Source: Isoetes taiwanensis
Taxonomy: Eukaryota > Streptophyta > Lycopodiopsida > Isoetales > Isoetaceae
Assembly: GCA_021234155.1 (NCBI GenBank)
Contig: JAJEKV010000063.1
Span: 3,189,179 to 3,253,178, forward strand
Direction of reading: 5' to 3'
DNA: 64,000 bases
Shown: piece by piece, positions 34,515 through 46,145 of the stretch
Layout of the letters: each line of letters begins with the position of its first letter
Numbering within the stretch: the first letter of the stretch is position 1
Position numbers and translations under genes: made by a program
Notes under the pieces: generated by a model
Database searches by the model: none
Told to the model about the DNA's origin: nothing
The model's input: only the letters and a program-made list of their open reading frames with translations

Positions 34515-34620
34515 AAAACCATAGCCAGGATAGTGCGACGCAACGTAATTCTGTTAACAGGCTTAATGCACATGACATTAGGACAACGCTGTTAACAGTT
34601 TTAATGCACATGACATAGAG
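34515..34620. repeat. Small duplicated block
   Basis: CTGTTAACAG followed by TTAATGCACATGACAT occurs at about 34550-34580 and again at about 34591-34617. Confidence 0.7.
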
Positions 34621-36208
34621 CATTTGGGAGTGAATCGTTAGCCAAAATGAGAGAGCAAATAATTGAAAAAAGAAAAAAATGGGACTTCACTTTGATCTTG
34701 AGGATATTTGCCGACTTCAAGGATCATACGAAATGAACTGAAAATATCTAAAAATCCTTTCCATCGCTATTAGCAAACAATGTTTGAACTGAATTTAAGT
34801 TAATTGTTCATTGATTTCTGCAAGCCGTTTCAAGTTTACTGAAAATAAAGCCCATAACTGAGGCCACTGGCAGAAGATGACATCTCTGTTTACCAAGAGA
34901 TTGGGATGGAAAATCGGCCATTCATCAGGGGCCTGGGCACTTACAGAATGTTATGCCAGTATATAAATTTCCCTTCTAAATTGTTTTATCAGCTCCAAAT
35001 TTTGCAAGCACCTCCGCGCAATTCAACAGACCGTTTGTAAACCGCCCATTACAACATCTTACTAGATCTTCTGCACAGTGTGATCATGGGCACAGTACAC
35101 TGTGATAAATCCCTTGCTCAAAACGGTAGATTTCGAGCTCAAATCGCCCAAATCCTAAGCTCAATTTCCATTTATCTCTCTGAAGCTACCAGGGATCAAA
35201 AGCAAGAATTAATCCAGTTGCGCCCCTTCAGAAGTCAGGGCTAAGAAAAGAAGCAAGGATGAATATAATTTTCAAGAAATGACAACTGATCGGAAGAAAG
35301 AGGCAGAAGCATTGCAAGGATTGAAATGTCGATTATTTGGACAGATTCAACATTTTTACCATAAATTTCCACATTCTTGTAATTGAATAGAAAGATCCGA
35401 GGCATGAAATCGTTTAATTTTGTGGTCGTATATTTGAAAGCTGTCTCTTTTTCCATTTCTTCGATCTTTTTGTAATGCCCATTGAGGATATTATAAAGAG
35501 GGCATAAATCCCCTATTTTGCCATGATTTTCAGTCCAAGAATGAGCAGAGCCACTTTTCGTCTTTTTTTTGGGCTCCTCTGCTCGCCTTCCTAGCATCAT
35601 AGCTCGATTGACAGACCCCATAGCTCAATTGACATCATAGCATCATGTGTGCGTCACGGGCAGCCATAGTACATGCTGGTTTCCTAGAAACCGTCGCCGG
35701 ACTTCTAGAATCAAGATAAGAACAAAAGGATCCTCATGTTCCAGACAAAGAAAACAAAGGCCTTGTTCTTGAAACCCATGTCTGTTCAGGGATGTTATAT
35801 GCCTGCTTTTTCGATTATCTTCGGGCACACTACGTTTATCCGTCCCTAATTGAGAGGCACTAAAGCGTAGGAACATACCCAGGTATTTTTCTGGCTTCAC
35901 CGAGCTAGTTATTCCTTGCAAGCAATCAACCGGAGTAGCTAATGCCTGGGCAAAAAAATTTCAATCTCTCACCGCACCTCATGACAAGAAAAAAAAGGGA
36001 TTTTTCTGTCCAAACAGGCTAATCTCTCAGTCCAATAGCTCTTAGGCAAGAAATCAGGGATTGAAGGTGTTAAGGAGCTTGGACATGGCTATGTAGTTTT
36101 GATATGGCTGATGATGCCAGTTTTTCTCATTTGATCAATTCCAGGAGAAGATTGTAATGGCGCCAGTTTCCAAAGTTTCCAAAGTGGCTCCGCTGCCCAA
36201 CAACAGCA
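34621..36208. other. Intergenic DNA, no assignable gene
   Basis: Minus-strand frames at 35241-35621 (126 codons) and 35643-35921 (92 codons) have no motif I recognise. They may be relic coding DNA. Nothing else is seen. Confidence 0.4.
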
Positions 36209-36337
36209 GCCACCGCCAGTTTACACCGTATAGCAAGTTTGGAGCAGTCATTGGCATATTCCTGGCATATATTAGTATATACTTGGAATATGCCATAAAG
36301 CCACATGGACGAGGGTTTGCCCCCCTAGGGGCAACCC
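36209..36337 (+). repeat. Repeat family R1, copy C
   Basis: Third copy: CCGCCAGTTTACA, GAGCAGTCATTGG, CATATTCCTGGC, then GAGGGTTTGCCCC and the palindromic end GGGGCAACCC. See the copies at 6791 and 21255. Confidence 0.75.
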
Positions 36338-36670
36338 AAAAAACATAGATTCAATAGGAGAAAATAAGCATGTTACCTGTTGGTTGCATTAGATAAAGCA
36401 TTATTATTAAAATATTTTAATTGCTTCGGTAGAGGTTTGAGCCTCCGTATTTCATATTCCAAAATCTTAGGCGAATCTGTATTTCATATTTTAAAATCAT
36501 AGGTGCGCCCAATCATAAATGATCATAATCAAAATGAGAGGCACCCAAAGGCCTCAATATACGATCTGGGCTGTAGGATCGACGGATCTGACGATCGAGG
36601 TAGTCTAGGGTGCATCTCATTTAGAATATTCACACATACAGACACTCTTATATTTATACGGCACAAGTAC
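36338..36670. other. Intergenic spacer
   Basis: Includes a short duplicated phrase (GTATTTCATATT(C/T)(C/T)AAAATC at about 36448 and 36479). No gene seen. Confidence 0.5.
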
Positions 36671-38410
36671 ATCTCACAGATACATTCGACGTGGCACTGC
36701 TAAGTTGATACCGTCCGGGTCGCTATGCGGCGGTGCTATGGCCATGCAATCCTCCTGTATCACAGAAGGCCAGTTGTGACTACAGTGTCCATGGTGGAAG
36801 CATCGAAAACATGTCTGATCCTTCCTGAGCATGTTATATGGTAATGGTTGAGCAGGTTCTGGACTCTTGCGTGAATTAGATGTGTGGGCGTAAGGTAACC
36901 TTATTTTGGTTTGATAGTCGAGAGAATTGGTATGGCTTAGAAGGAGACTGGATATAGCACCATATATCTGAGGGAGGAGTGATATATGATTATCTGCCAT
37001 AGACCACGTTAGAGAGGCATTATACTAAGGTAGAAACTGGATTATAAGTACCTAGCTCATGAAAGGGAGATCACTTTAGAAGTGTAGGTTTCGACAATGG
37101 TGGTGAAGGTATAGAATGTTGACTAGACATTTTATAAGTATTGCTACTTGAATCGAGGTATGATTCGTGAAAAGGTAGAGAATAATGGGATGTGAGGACG
37201 CGGATCCATTAACTACGGATTATAAAATTATGCATACATTGTGTTTCATAAGGAGATTGATGTTCCTGAGGTGTGCCATAAAGGTACAAGGGTATGCAAG
37301 AATAAGATGGCCATGTAACCACGTGGATACGGTTATCTTGCTAGCAGAAGGTGCAACCGTCTGAAAGCTACAAGGTATATTGAAGCTTTGGTGAAACTAG
37401 ACTCTGAAGGAAAGTTGACCTCCAACTAATGATACATTAGGAAGGCAAGTAATGTACCTACACGACAAGTGGGAGACAAGAGGTGCTTGAAAGTTGTTGT
37501 AAACAACATTTCAAACTGAGAAAATTTGAAGGGACGCTTTGAATAATCCAAAGTCTGGAGTATATACAACGTAGGTGCCCAATGAACATCTTACCAAAGA
37601 GAATGTGCTCCGGACTTGGTATCGTGTGAGTACCCTGAGGAGTAGCTCCGCGTTGGTATATACGTAGCAGGACCATTAAGGGCATAACAAAGAAAAGAAT
37701 GGTGTATAATAGAACTTTTAGTGCACCATCCATATGAATACGGAAATAATAAAGAGTTCCTAGAGTAGGCATTAAGCATGTTCTCTAGGAACTTAGAGTG
37801 GCATCTCTCACTGTGGTATTTGTGATTAGAACTCGAGGATCAAGTCGAACTAGGTTCTTTTTCTATGCATGAATCAGAGACTATGGAAAGTGTGGTGTTA
37901 AAACCACAACATATAGAGTACAATATAACACGAAGTTGAATTATGATGGATAATATAATCCACTAGATAGTTATACAGATGCAGATTATAATTATAGGCT
38001 ACGACAAGAGTATACATGGAAGGACACATGTATTAAACATGTGGGTAGTGGGGATTGTACAACACGGTAGGCAAGTATGAGCACCGCTATGTGGTTATGT
38101 GCAAGAATGACATGTGATTCTTGACTAAGAAGGTAGCTGGTCATGAATGTTGGAAGTAGTATGAAATACTACATTAGTAATGATATTAAGGATGTCGACT
38201 CCCAGCATACATGGGTAGACCTATCATACACTGTGATAACTTCAGCATATGAAAACATGGATATGCCTGCCCTGGAATCGAAAGTACAAGTTGAATTTTC
38301 ATTTTGTTCTTAGTATTTATGGATAACTGGTAATGGCGAGGACAGAAACTTGTACTTATCGATGAAATCCTCATATAAGTGTCTGAATATGCGGTAAAGG
38401 TTAAAGGCAA

Positions 38411-38840
38411 ATGTTGAATGCTCTACAAATTTTTTTTTCGATTTTTTTTTTATTTTTTTATTTTTTTTCTCAAAAGCGGCATTTTAAACGGCTTGGTACG
38501 AAAAGCGATGATCCTGCTGGTGTACCCACATTGAATTGTGCCATGCGAGGGTGGGTGTCATTATGCAAAAAATTCAAAAATTCAAAAAAAAAAAAAAAAA
38601 ATGAAAAATAAACTTTAAAATGGCTGTTAAAATGTTTAGCGAAGGTTTGTTATCTTAAAATATAATTTTTTATTTATTTATTTTTTTTTAAAGTTTCGCG
38701 TAAGCGAAAAAAAAAGTTCGCGTTTCGCTTACGCGAAAACTTACGACGCCGGAATTTTTTTTTGCCGTATTTTTGACGTATTATACTTCAAATTAGTGCC
38801 GTATTATTCGAATAATACGTATTGAGTATAAAACATATAC
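38411..38840. repeat. Low-complexity T/A runs with a 16-bp inverted repeat
   Basis: Long T-runs (about 38430-38470), an A-run (about 38584-38602), then TTTCGCGTAAGCGAAA (38694-38709) and its exact reverse complement at 38723-38738, separated by 13 bases. CpG steps (TTCGCG, TTACGCG) stand out in otherwise AT-only sequence. It could be a regulatory part of an LTR or a small foldback element. Confidence 0.75.
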
Positions 38841-39559
38841 AATATTGAACCTATCCCTGCAGACAATCGATAAATAGTGAGACTGAAATATAAAGAAAGG
38901 GCCCAGAGTTTAAATTAAAGTCTGGATGGAATTTCTATCAATGGATATTAAGATGAAATTTTTACTACAGATATGTAGTCAAAGTTTGTCTTCTTGGTTA
39001 GATGCCTTGTCAAACTGACAAGGAAATTTAAGACAAGTTTTGTCGCATAAACTTGTTAATACGAAGCTGTTTTTCGAAAGAGGAAGGCTAGTCTTTATTT
39101 CTAGTTTGATGGTAGAAATGTGTGTGACTTTATGCTTTTTACTCCATGTTTATGAAGAGCATTCTTAAGGGTGACATAGGATTATTATTATTTTTTTTCT
39201 TCTCGATGTCATGGTAGAAAGCTATGTTTGCAGTTTACATGTTCCCGGTGCTCTTTTGGAACCATGCCTTGGTGCTTGGTATATTGAAAACATAAAGGTT
39301 TGCTGGTTTGCCATGATGTTATGGGGATTTATGCACGGTAGACACGAGAAGTTTTTATGAAAGGAGAAATCTTAACAATAATTTGAAAATTCTGACCCAA
39401 AGCTTGTTCTCATGCATTATCCTACTCTTCATGATACCATTGGGGTTTCTACTTTTTGGGCTGTTGATCCAAAAAGGAAGAAGATAATTCAACTTTCATT
39501 CATTGGGACATTTTTGTTGCAAAAATGATTTTTGTCTTTGAAAGGGAATGGAAGATAGC

Positions 39560-40060
39560 TTTTCGTTTGTTGAGGGTGTTTAATTCTGTTTTGGATCCTA
39601 CCATATGAGCATCTCTATGACTGAACTTTGTATCTTGTTTCCAGATGTCTTTTAAATTGTAGAATCATGGCACATCTAAGATCATTTATGGACATGTCCT
39701 GCTAAATGTAGAGTATTGGGCTCAGTTTCTTCATGCCTCTTGAATACTGCAAACTAGTTCTTTGGCTCACATTATTCTGGCAGGCCATTGTGCTTGGAAA
39801 ATGGGAGAGGTGTTTGGAGACCTTGGAAAGATATCCATATAGAACGAAATGGAAAAAACAGATAATAGGAGTTTAACTACTCGAAGGTTGTAGAGGCCAA
39901 TGAATTGATTCAGCGTTATAAGCTGAGAGTATCAAGTGGATGTGGAAATAGCAGGATGGATGAAATATCCCTTCCAATAATGGAAGAAGATTAAGATGGT
40001 GGCTTTGCCAATTATATCCTTAGGGATAACTGACAAGAGGGCAATATATACCAGTTCCAA
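39560..40060 (+). mobile_element. Possible LINE C-terminal relic
   Basis: Plus-strand pieces such as LWTCPAKCRVLG resemble the zinc-binding region (W....P.K.....W) that follows the RT of plant L1 LINEs, and DGGFANYILRDN lies further on. The frame is broken in several places. It sits within the decayed LTR fossil and, unlike its surroundings, is not purine-rich, which supports a separate insertion. Confidence 0.3.
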
Positions 40061-43000
40061 GTCACAATAAGGAGCAAGACGAGGTGTATAGAAGAGATGG
40101 GATGAGATTATATGAATCTGTAATCTATATATTTTGAGAATTTCCTTACTCGCAAGGGAGCAATGCTAAATCCCGAAGGAGTGGCTCAAGGATCGCTTGC
40201 CTTAAGGTAAACAGCTCCTATTAAAATGATTTTAAGACCCTTAAGACAAAAGAGAATTGGATGGTCTATGGCGGTTGTTAACGAAGGTGCGAACATAGGG
40301 GTTTCTATTATGTAATCGAGAGGGTTTAAGCCTGCGTCTCAGTATGAGGGAGCCAAGGACAACGTCGTTTGAAACCAATCAAAAGTTGGTGACATGATAA
40401 CTTAAGAAAATAGGTTAATTGTGACAAAGCATGGTTGATATTGGGACACAAAGGAAATTTAGCGGAAGGCGCCTTTAGAAAAGCTCCTCATCTGGAGTAT
40501 AATCCCGTGGAAGGATCATAGTTTATGTACAGGATTGGAGTACCATAAGGCACTAAAAGAATGGTTGAAGTAGCTGGGGATCCTATCAAAATGTTGGCAG
40601 CATGTAGAATTCCAACATAGAATTGGCCATTGCCCTGTTGGGAAGTCGATGGCTCAGCCACATTATAAAGGTACATAGGCAACAAGTTTTGTTTCAAGGA
40701 GCTACCAAGATTACACTTTAGCTAAGTTAGAGCAGGGCTCTAGTACTGTGGGATGAGGACATATGTTTATCACATACGTACTATGGTATGGACCATAGGA
40801 TAAGCAGTAATCTATGCAGTGATACGGGGAGAGAAGGAAGAGTTTACCCCAAAGTTACCACTAAAGGGTCTGGAGTATGTTTGGAATGTACAAACAACAA
40901 TCAATCTGGTGCTAAGGTAGGATGATGTAGTTGGCACCTGAAATAATTGTCAATGGGCAATAGAGTAAAGCTCAAGATGATGGGGTTGAATAGTACGATA
41001 GTACAATTCTTGGCTGGGTGATGAATAACATTTATCTGATGTAAATCAAATGTGGTTGTGGAGACACGGAACAGTAGATATCCAACATGATGTCTGCTTT
41101 GATGAGGAAGAGTCGAATTCAATGGGTTACACAGAGTTATAATTTTAAACGTCTAGGGCTAGAACATGAATGCAAGCCGGGGTGGCAGGAAATTAACTAT
41201 CTGGCGAATATAGAAAATGTAAGGGAGGTGTCGTGATGGCTCTAGGTAACTTACATATTTCACAAAGGCTCGCTCCCTAAATCAGAACATGACTATGGCT
41301 TATGGAGGTATGCCAAGTCATTTGTAATGCCGGCGTAGCGGCATGACGGCAACACAGAGGGACATAACATCTAATAGTGCTAAGGTGGATAATGACGGTA
41401 AACGATTACCCCCAATAATATGTGGGTTAAAAAGATACCGGAAAATTTAAAGACATAGATGCAACCTTTAAGGCAGAGACTATTGTATCATACGACATAT
41501 AATAGTGGGTTAAAAGCCAACAAGAGGGTTAAAAGATATCTGAAGAAGTAAGTGGGTCGGTGACCCTATAGAGGACGGGTCATAACCGAAGAGGACGTAG
41601 AGAACATATGAAAGAAGAAGATGAAAATAAGGAACTATGATTCATAATGGGTAGGCCACCCTGTTGGGAGGGTTACTACCTGCACAACTTTGGGGATGAG
41701 TTACATATGTAAGGGTAACGGTGACGCTCAAGAGGACTCTTGGAAATAGGGCATGAGTGTGGCGTATATGCGGGTGCCAAGTTAAGTGTGATAGCACAAC
41801 AGTGGCATAACTTCGACATAGAAGAACGTAAGAAATAACAATTCAAAGATCTATGAGGTGCTAAAGCATAGGGTTCTAATGATATGCTGGGTAAAAGTCA
41901 TAGAGTAACTGGGGCGCTTAACTGTAACCTTGGAACATAGACTTATGGATCGTACAGCATATAGCAATAATTTAGAAGAATTTATATATGTTATATCAAG
42001 CATACAGGTAATGAGCAGCATCGAGAGTAAAAGCAACACGTTTTAAGGCCAGGGTGAAGGAAAAATAGTCCAGAGAAGGTAACAATGAAGAAGACGAAAT
42101 TAATGGACTATTATTCATTACGTGGGGCTACCGGGCAGAAAGGCAGCAGGGAATTTTGAAAAATTGTTGAAGACGTAAATACGGGCCTTAGGGATAAAAG
42201 GATTTCAATTTTTGGGATAACATGGCGAACAATAATTTTACAAGGGCCTTAAGAGTAGGAGTCATTGTAGAAGGGTGCGGATTTATACTAAAATTTGGGA
42301 CTATTATTTCTAATTCCCTAAGATAGGTAGATTATTCCTGGAACTTAGTGACCCTGTGACACTAAAGTAATGGTTGGAAGGAGTTTGCCCTAATCAAATT
42401 TAGGTATTCTTGAAGGTGTTGATGAGTCAAGAATGGTGGCATACCTTCAAGTGTTAGGGTAGAAAAACTTGAAAAGAGGTTTGGCCATCGCAAGTTGACA
42501 GGCATGTGATGCAGGTATATAATTACTGGGATATAGGCGGTGAAGAGTGGTACAAACTGATACCAAAGTTTATGCTCTAGATAGATTCGAATGAGGTGTG
42601 GACATGGCTGTGGGAGTTCGAACTCAAGCAATCACTATGTATTACAGAGTATGTGTCATGATATAAAGAAGGTAATGAAGAGTGATGGTACAATTTACAA
42701 ACCCAAGCTCTAGAGGGTTGCTGCATGGCAGTGTGTGCTTGGTTGGGTCAAGAGAAGTATATTCTCTGAGAAGTAAGGCGGTCAAGGCTTAGAGACTAAA
42801 AGAAAGAGCATTAGTTATGGTTGGTTCATAGTGCTACTTAGCTCCTGACATGTGAAGTCGAATGAAATAGCATTTAAAGCAGCTGAAGGTACTAGAGATT
42901 TAAATGAAGGCAGGGTTGAAAGGATTTTGCTACCAAGGCATCTACTAGAGAAAAAGTTATGTAAACATCAGTACTGGAGAATGCTCTACTTTTAGGGTAT

Positions 43001-43149
43001 GGTTGCGAGTGAACGTTTATCCCAGGGGAGAGCGGATTAGGATCCATGTAGGAGATTCTACCTCGCTTAGAATACTATCTAAACGGTCTAATGAGTTAGA
43101 CATGGCCAATGCAATGATCTGGTCTACCAAGATCATGCTTTGATACTAT

Positions 43150-44045
43150 TGTGACGCTCCCCGAACCTATACGATGCTCTCATCGTATAAATACGGGAAA
43201 TCCCCTCTTCCATGATGACTACTCCACCATAGAAAGGCCCTCCATCTGACTCGGACCACTTGTGATGGGCAAGTGTCCGGGTGAAGGACACAGAGGTGTC
43301 ATTCGTCCCACGCCTTCTATAGGAATCCTATATAGCAGAAGCGTACATACAATGTTGGCACCTGGCAACAATGCAAATAAATAATATACCACCACGAAGG
43401 GTGGACCATCATCATCAGTTCCATGACAATGGAACATCAATCATAACAAAGGAAATGCACCATAAATAAGGGCTCTAACCCGGCTCAGACTCATGGGAAT
43501 CAACTGACGGTCAAGGCCTCCGGATAACAACAGACAGAATCATAACAATGGCATTGGCTGGCATAGACAATGGCTAGGGTAGTCCACTCTATCCGCCCCT
43601 CCTGTGTACACTTTGCAGATAGGCTGGAACATGCCATGGCGTGATTGTAGCCTTCCGAAGACACAATCCCATGGAATCACCCTATGGAACTACTCCGGGT
43701 TACATCTCCCCGGTCCGATGAGGCAGGTCGGAGAGGCGTCCCCTCCCCGAGCATGACGGATCCCTGGATGTGCTAGAGAACGCGTGCCCCCTCAGTGACC
43801 CCCGCGTTCGTATCTGACTTACTCCCCTAAATCTAAAGGCCGGCTCACCTGCCCGTTCGAGCCCAGGGCGCCCAATAGTATTGGCTCGACACCTGCAACC
43901 CAGGAAGTGTCAGACCCATACCCGGCCCTCTCCGTGACTGGCTATAAGTCTAGCACACTGTAGGAGTCCTATAGCCACGCTAGTTAGGTACAAATATTAT
44001 CATATCACATTTTATCACATCACATTTTTTATTTTGTATTTTACA
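43150..44045 (-). repeat. LTR of a chromovirus-like family, truncated (fossil)
   Basis: Begins (plus strand) TGTGACGCTCCCCGAAC. Through phrases such as GACAATGGCTAGGGT, TCCGCCCCTCCTGTG, ACTTTGCAGAT and CCGATGAGGCAGG it matches 57645-58670, the LTR of the 57.6-64 kb fossil. It is shorter and more diverged. A primer-site-like sequence abuts it on the left, so it read toward lower coordinates. Confidence 0.75.
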
Positions 44046-44070
44046 TAATAACTAGTTTCAACCTGTGATT

Positions 44071-44540
44071 GGCTCTGATACCAATTTTGTGACGGTCCTT
44101 CGCCCGACACATGTTGTTATTTAAATACTTAACACAATACTCAAGACCCACGGGTGCAGAACCTACATGTCGTCCCCAAATCCCAATTAATATGTTGTGG
44201 TACCCCTAAGCTACGGGTCTCTAGCTTAGGGAAATAACCTTCGCCAAGAAGCAACTCGACGTGACTAGCTTCGAATCCGCACTATTTTTATGTAAGGTAT
44301 TTTCTACATTAGCATTGTGCATGTGGCAGCACCAATTTTTTTGGAAGAATGCGGGTGCTTCTAGAAGCTGCTCTACGGATTCTGGAATGCCCGGCTTATT
44401 TTGGAGGGTTCATTTGCAGGTTCTGGAGGCTTTGTTTACTCGTTCTGGAGAGATCTGGATCCCTCTTTATCTTCAATATAAAAAGAAGGAGCACCATCAG
44501 TTGTTCTCCATCGCACTGACACGTCAGTCTATCTGAGGGC
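44071..44540 (-). mobile_element. Second LTR end with primer-binding site (fossil)
   Basis: GGCTCTGATACCAA at 44071-44084 is the reverse complement of a primer-binding site for initiator methionine tRNA, and TGTGACGG at 44088 marks the LTR edge beside it. The LTR therefore extends to the right, to an end I cannot fix (no later than about 44.5 kb by appearance), and its interior lay to the left, where the LTR at 43150-44045 now sits. This suggests one element next to or inside another. Confidence 0.5.
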
Positions 44541-46145
44541 TGAGAAGGCACTTAAAAAAAAACATTGAAGATGGCTATGGCGGCAAGCCCATATCCAGTT
44601 CTGCACTGCAGTTTCACTTTGTCACTTTCGTGCCTCACTCAAGCTCCTTCTGCCATAGTTGTGGTTGTGGATCTCCCAATTGCATAAGCAGGGCCAGTGA
44701 ACGAGCTTTCCAAGCTGATTTTTCTCTTGAGGCGCTGCCACCATTTCTTGATATTTTTTCAACATTATTCTTTCCATTTTTAGAAGGTTTTATACAATTT
44801 GGATATAGTGCCATAGTCTTTGTTGCAATTGATTGCCTTTAGAATAAAAAATAAAACTGTTTATAGACGTTCTCCTAGGACTTATTGAATTAAATACTTA
44901 GGATTCCTTTTTGTGATGTTTATAGACACTCTCTTAAACGTAATCGGGTTCTAAATGATTGGGGTGGGTTGCTCTGCTATTGTTTTTTTATAGCTTACTT
45001 TGTTTATGCAGATGATATCTTTTACCTCTCAATTCTATGGTTACTTGGAGTAACATACCATACTGATAGAAGACTGAAGTTTGATTCCTATTTGCAGGTT
45101 GCATTAAACTCCTATTCCAGAAGATAAGGATGTCTTCTGAGCTTTCCTATGCTCCAAGAGATGGAACCGAGCATGGCAATGCATCTACTTGAGACTAAAC
45201 ATTATTTCGTTTTTTATTTGGTGACTTCCCATAAGTACTTCAATTGAAGATACTCCAAGCATTGGTGAATTTTGTGCATAAAAGATCTTGCTTATGCAAC
45301 GATCTATTCTCTTCTTATTCTTCTTTATTGCTATAATCTTGATAGAAGATTCTGAAAAGGCCAGTTATGATTCTGCAAATTGCTTATCTGTAGAGTTTTT
45401 TGATAATTGCCTTTGAATAATGAGATGATGTCTAGGGATGCTTCAGCATTGATGTCTTTATTCTTCTTTAGTACTTTGTATACTTTGTTTCCTTTTCTTG
45501 CAATAACCCTTATTATTGCATTGGCAGGGGATGTTGGATATGAAGCAAAACTCTGATACAAAAGGAGCAGAGAGATTTGAACTTTGTGATGAAGCCCTGA
45601 TTATGGTTAGTGATTATGGTTGGTAGTTGGGTCCATGCAATAGCTTCTTGACCACGTTGTCTCCACCATCATTTCCTTAAACCCAACTGATGAGTTAACC
45701 ATGCCAAACAGGATGGTTCATAATTTCTTTATTTATGCATATATTGTGGATTCTGCAGTAGTTGGTTAGAGCTACAAAGACTAGATCTCATATATCTGAA
45801 AAAGCGTTCGTTGTCAATATTGTCCTGCAAACTCACCCTGCAAAGTACTTGTCATGCATCACATATGCCATTGATCAGAATGTAGTATATTTGGGTTTTC
45901 AAATGTGGTACACTCGAAATACAAGTGATGTTGTGAAGGCTTGAACACAACCTTAGAAAGTCTCTGAGCCTATGGGGCTCCCATCTCCTCAGGTAATGCT
46001 GAGGTGGCTTAGTGCTTCGTGCTGATGTGGCAGATGACGTGGCCATTCTAGCCACCATTGCATGCTGTTGTACTGCTATGTTCCACTTGTTAGTAAATAT
46101 AGAAGACCCTTTAAATCCCAAACATGTAGAGGGCTTGGGAATCTG
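44541..46145. other. 5' flank of the oxidase gene, no other gene supported
   Basis: A short ATG-led frame near 44571 opens MAMAASPYPVLHCSFTLSLS, which has a transit-peptide look, but it closes after 38 codons and no continuation was found. Other frames are short. No TATA box could be tied to the downstream gene. Confidence 0.4.

Larger units (their letters stand above)
36674..43149 (-). mobile_element. Strongly decayed LTR retroelement interior (fossil)
   Basis: Bounded on the right by a primer-site-like sequence (reverse of a TGGTATCAGAGC-type site, about 43134-43147) next to an LTR end at 43150, so the element reads on the minus strand. Recognisable parts are few: a gag-like zinc knuckle region at 36674-37000 (CFRC..HGHC) and a copia-integrase-like stretch at about 37458-37780. 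These are not in the expected order for one element, so two fossils may be mixed. The plus strand is purine-rich over most of it. It is old and broken many times; a LINE-like patch may be inserted at 39.2-40.1 kb. Confidence 0.45.

Noticed and set aside
34621-36208. 126- and 92-codon minus-strand frames as genes
   Set aside because: No motif, no splice context and no repeat match; length alone is not enough in 64 kb.
44440-44500. ATATAAAAAG as a promoter for the downstream oxidase gene
   Set aside because: It is 1.6 kb upstream of the ATG, beside LTR-like sequence, with nothing linking it to that gene.
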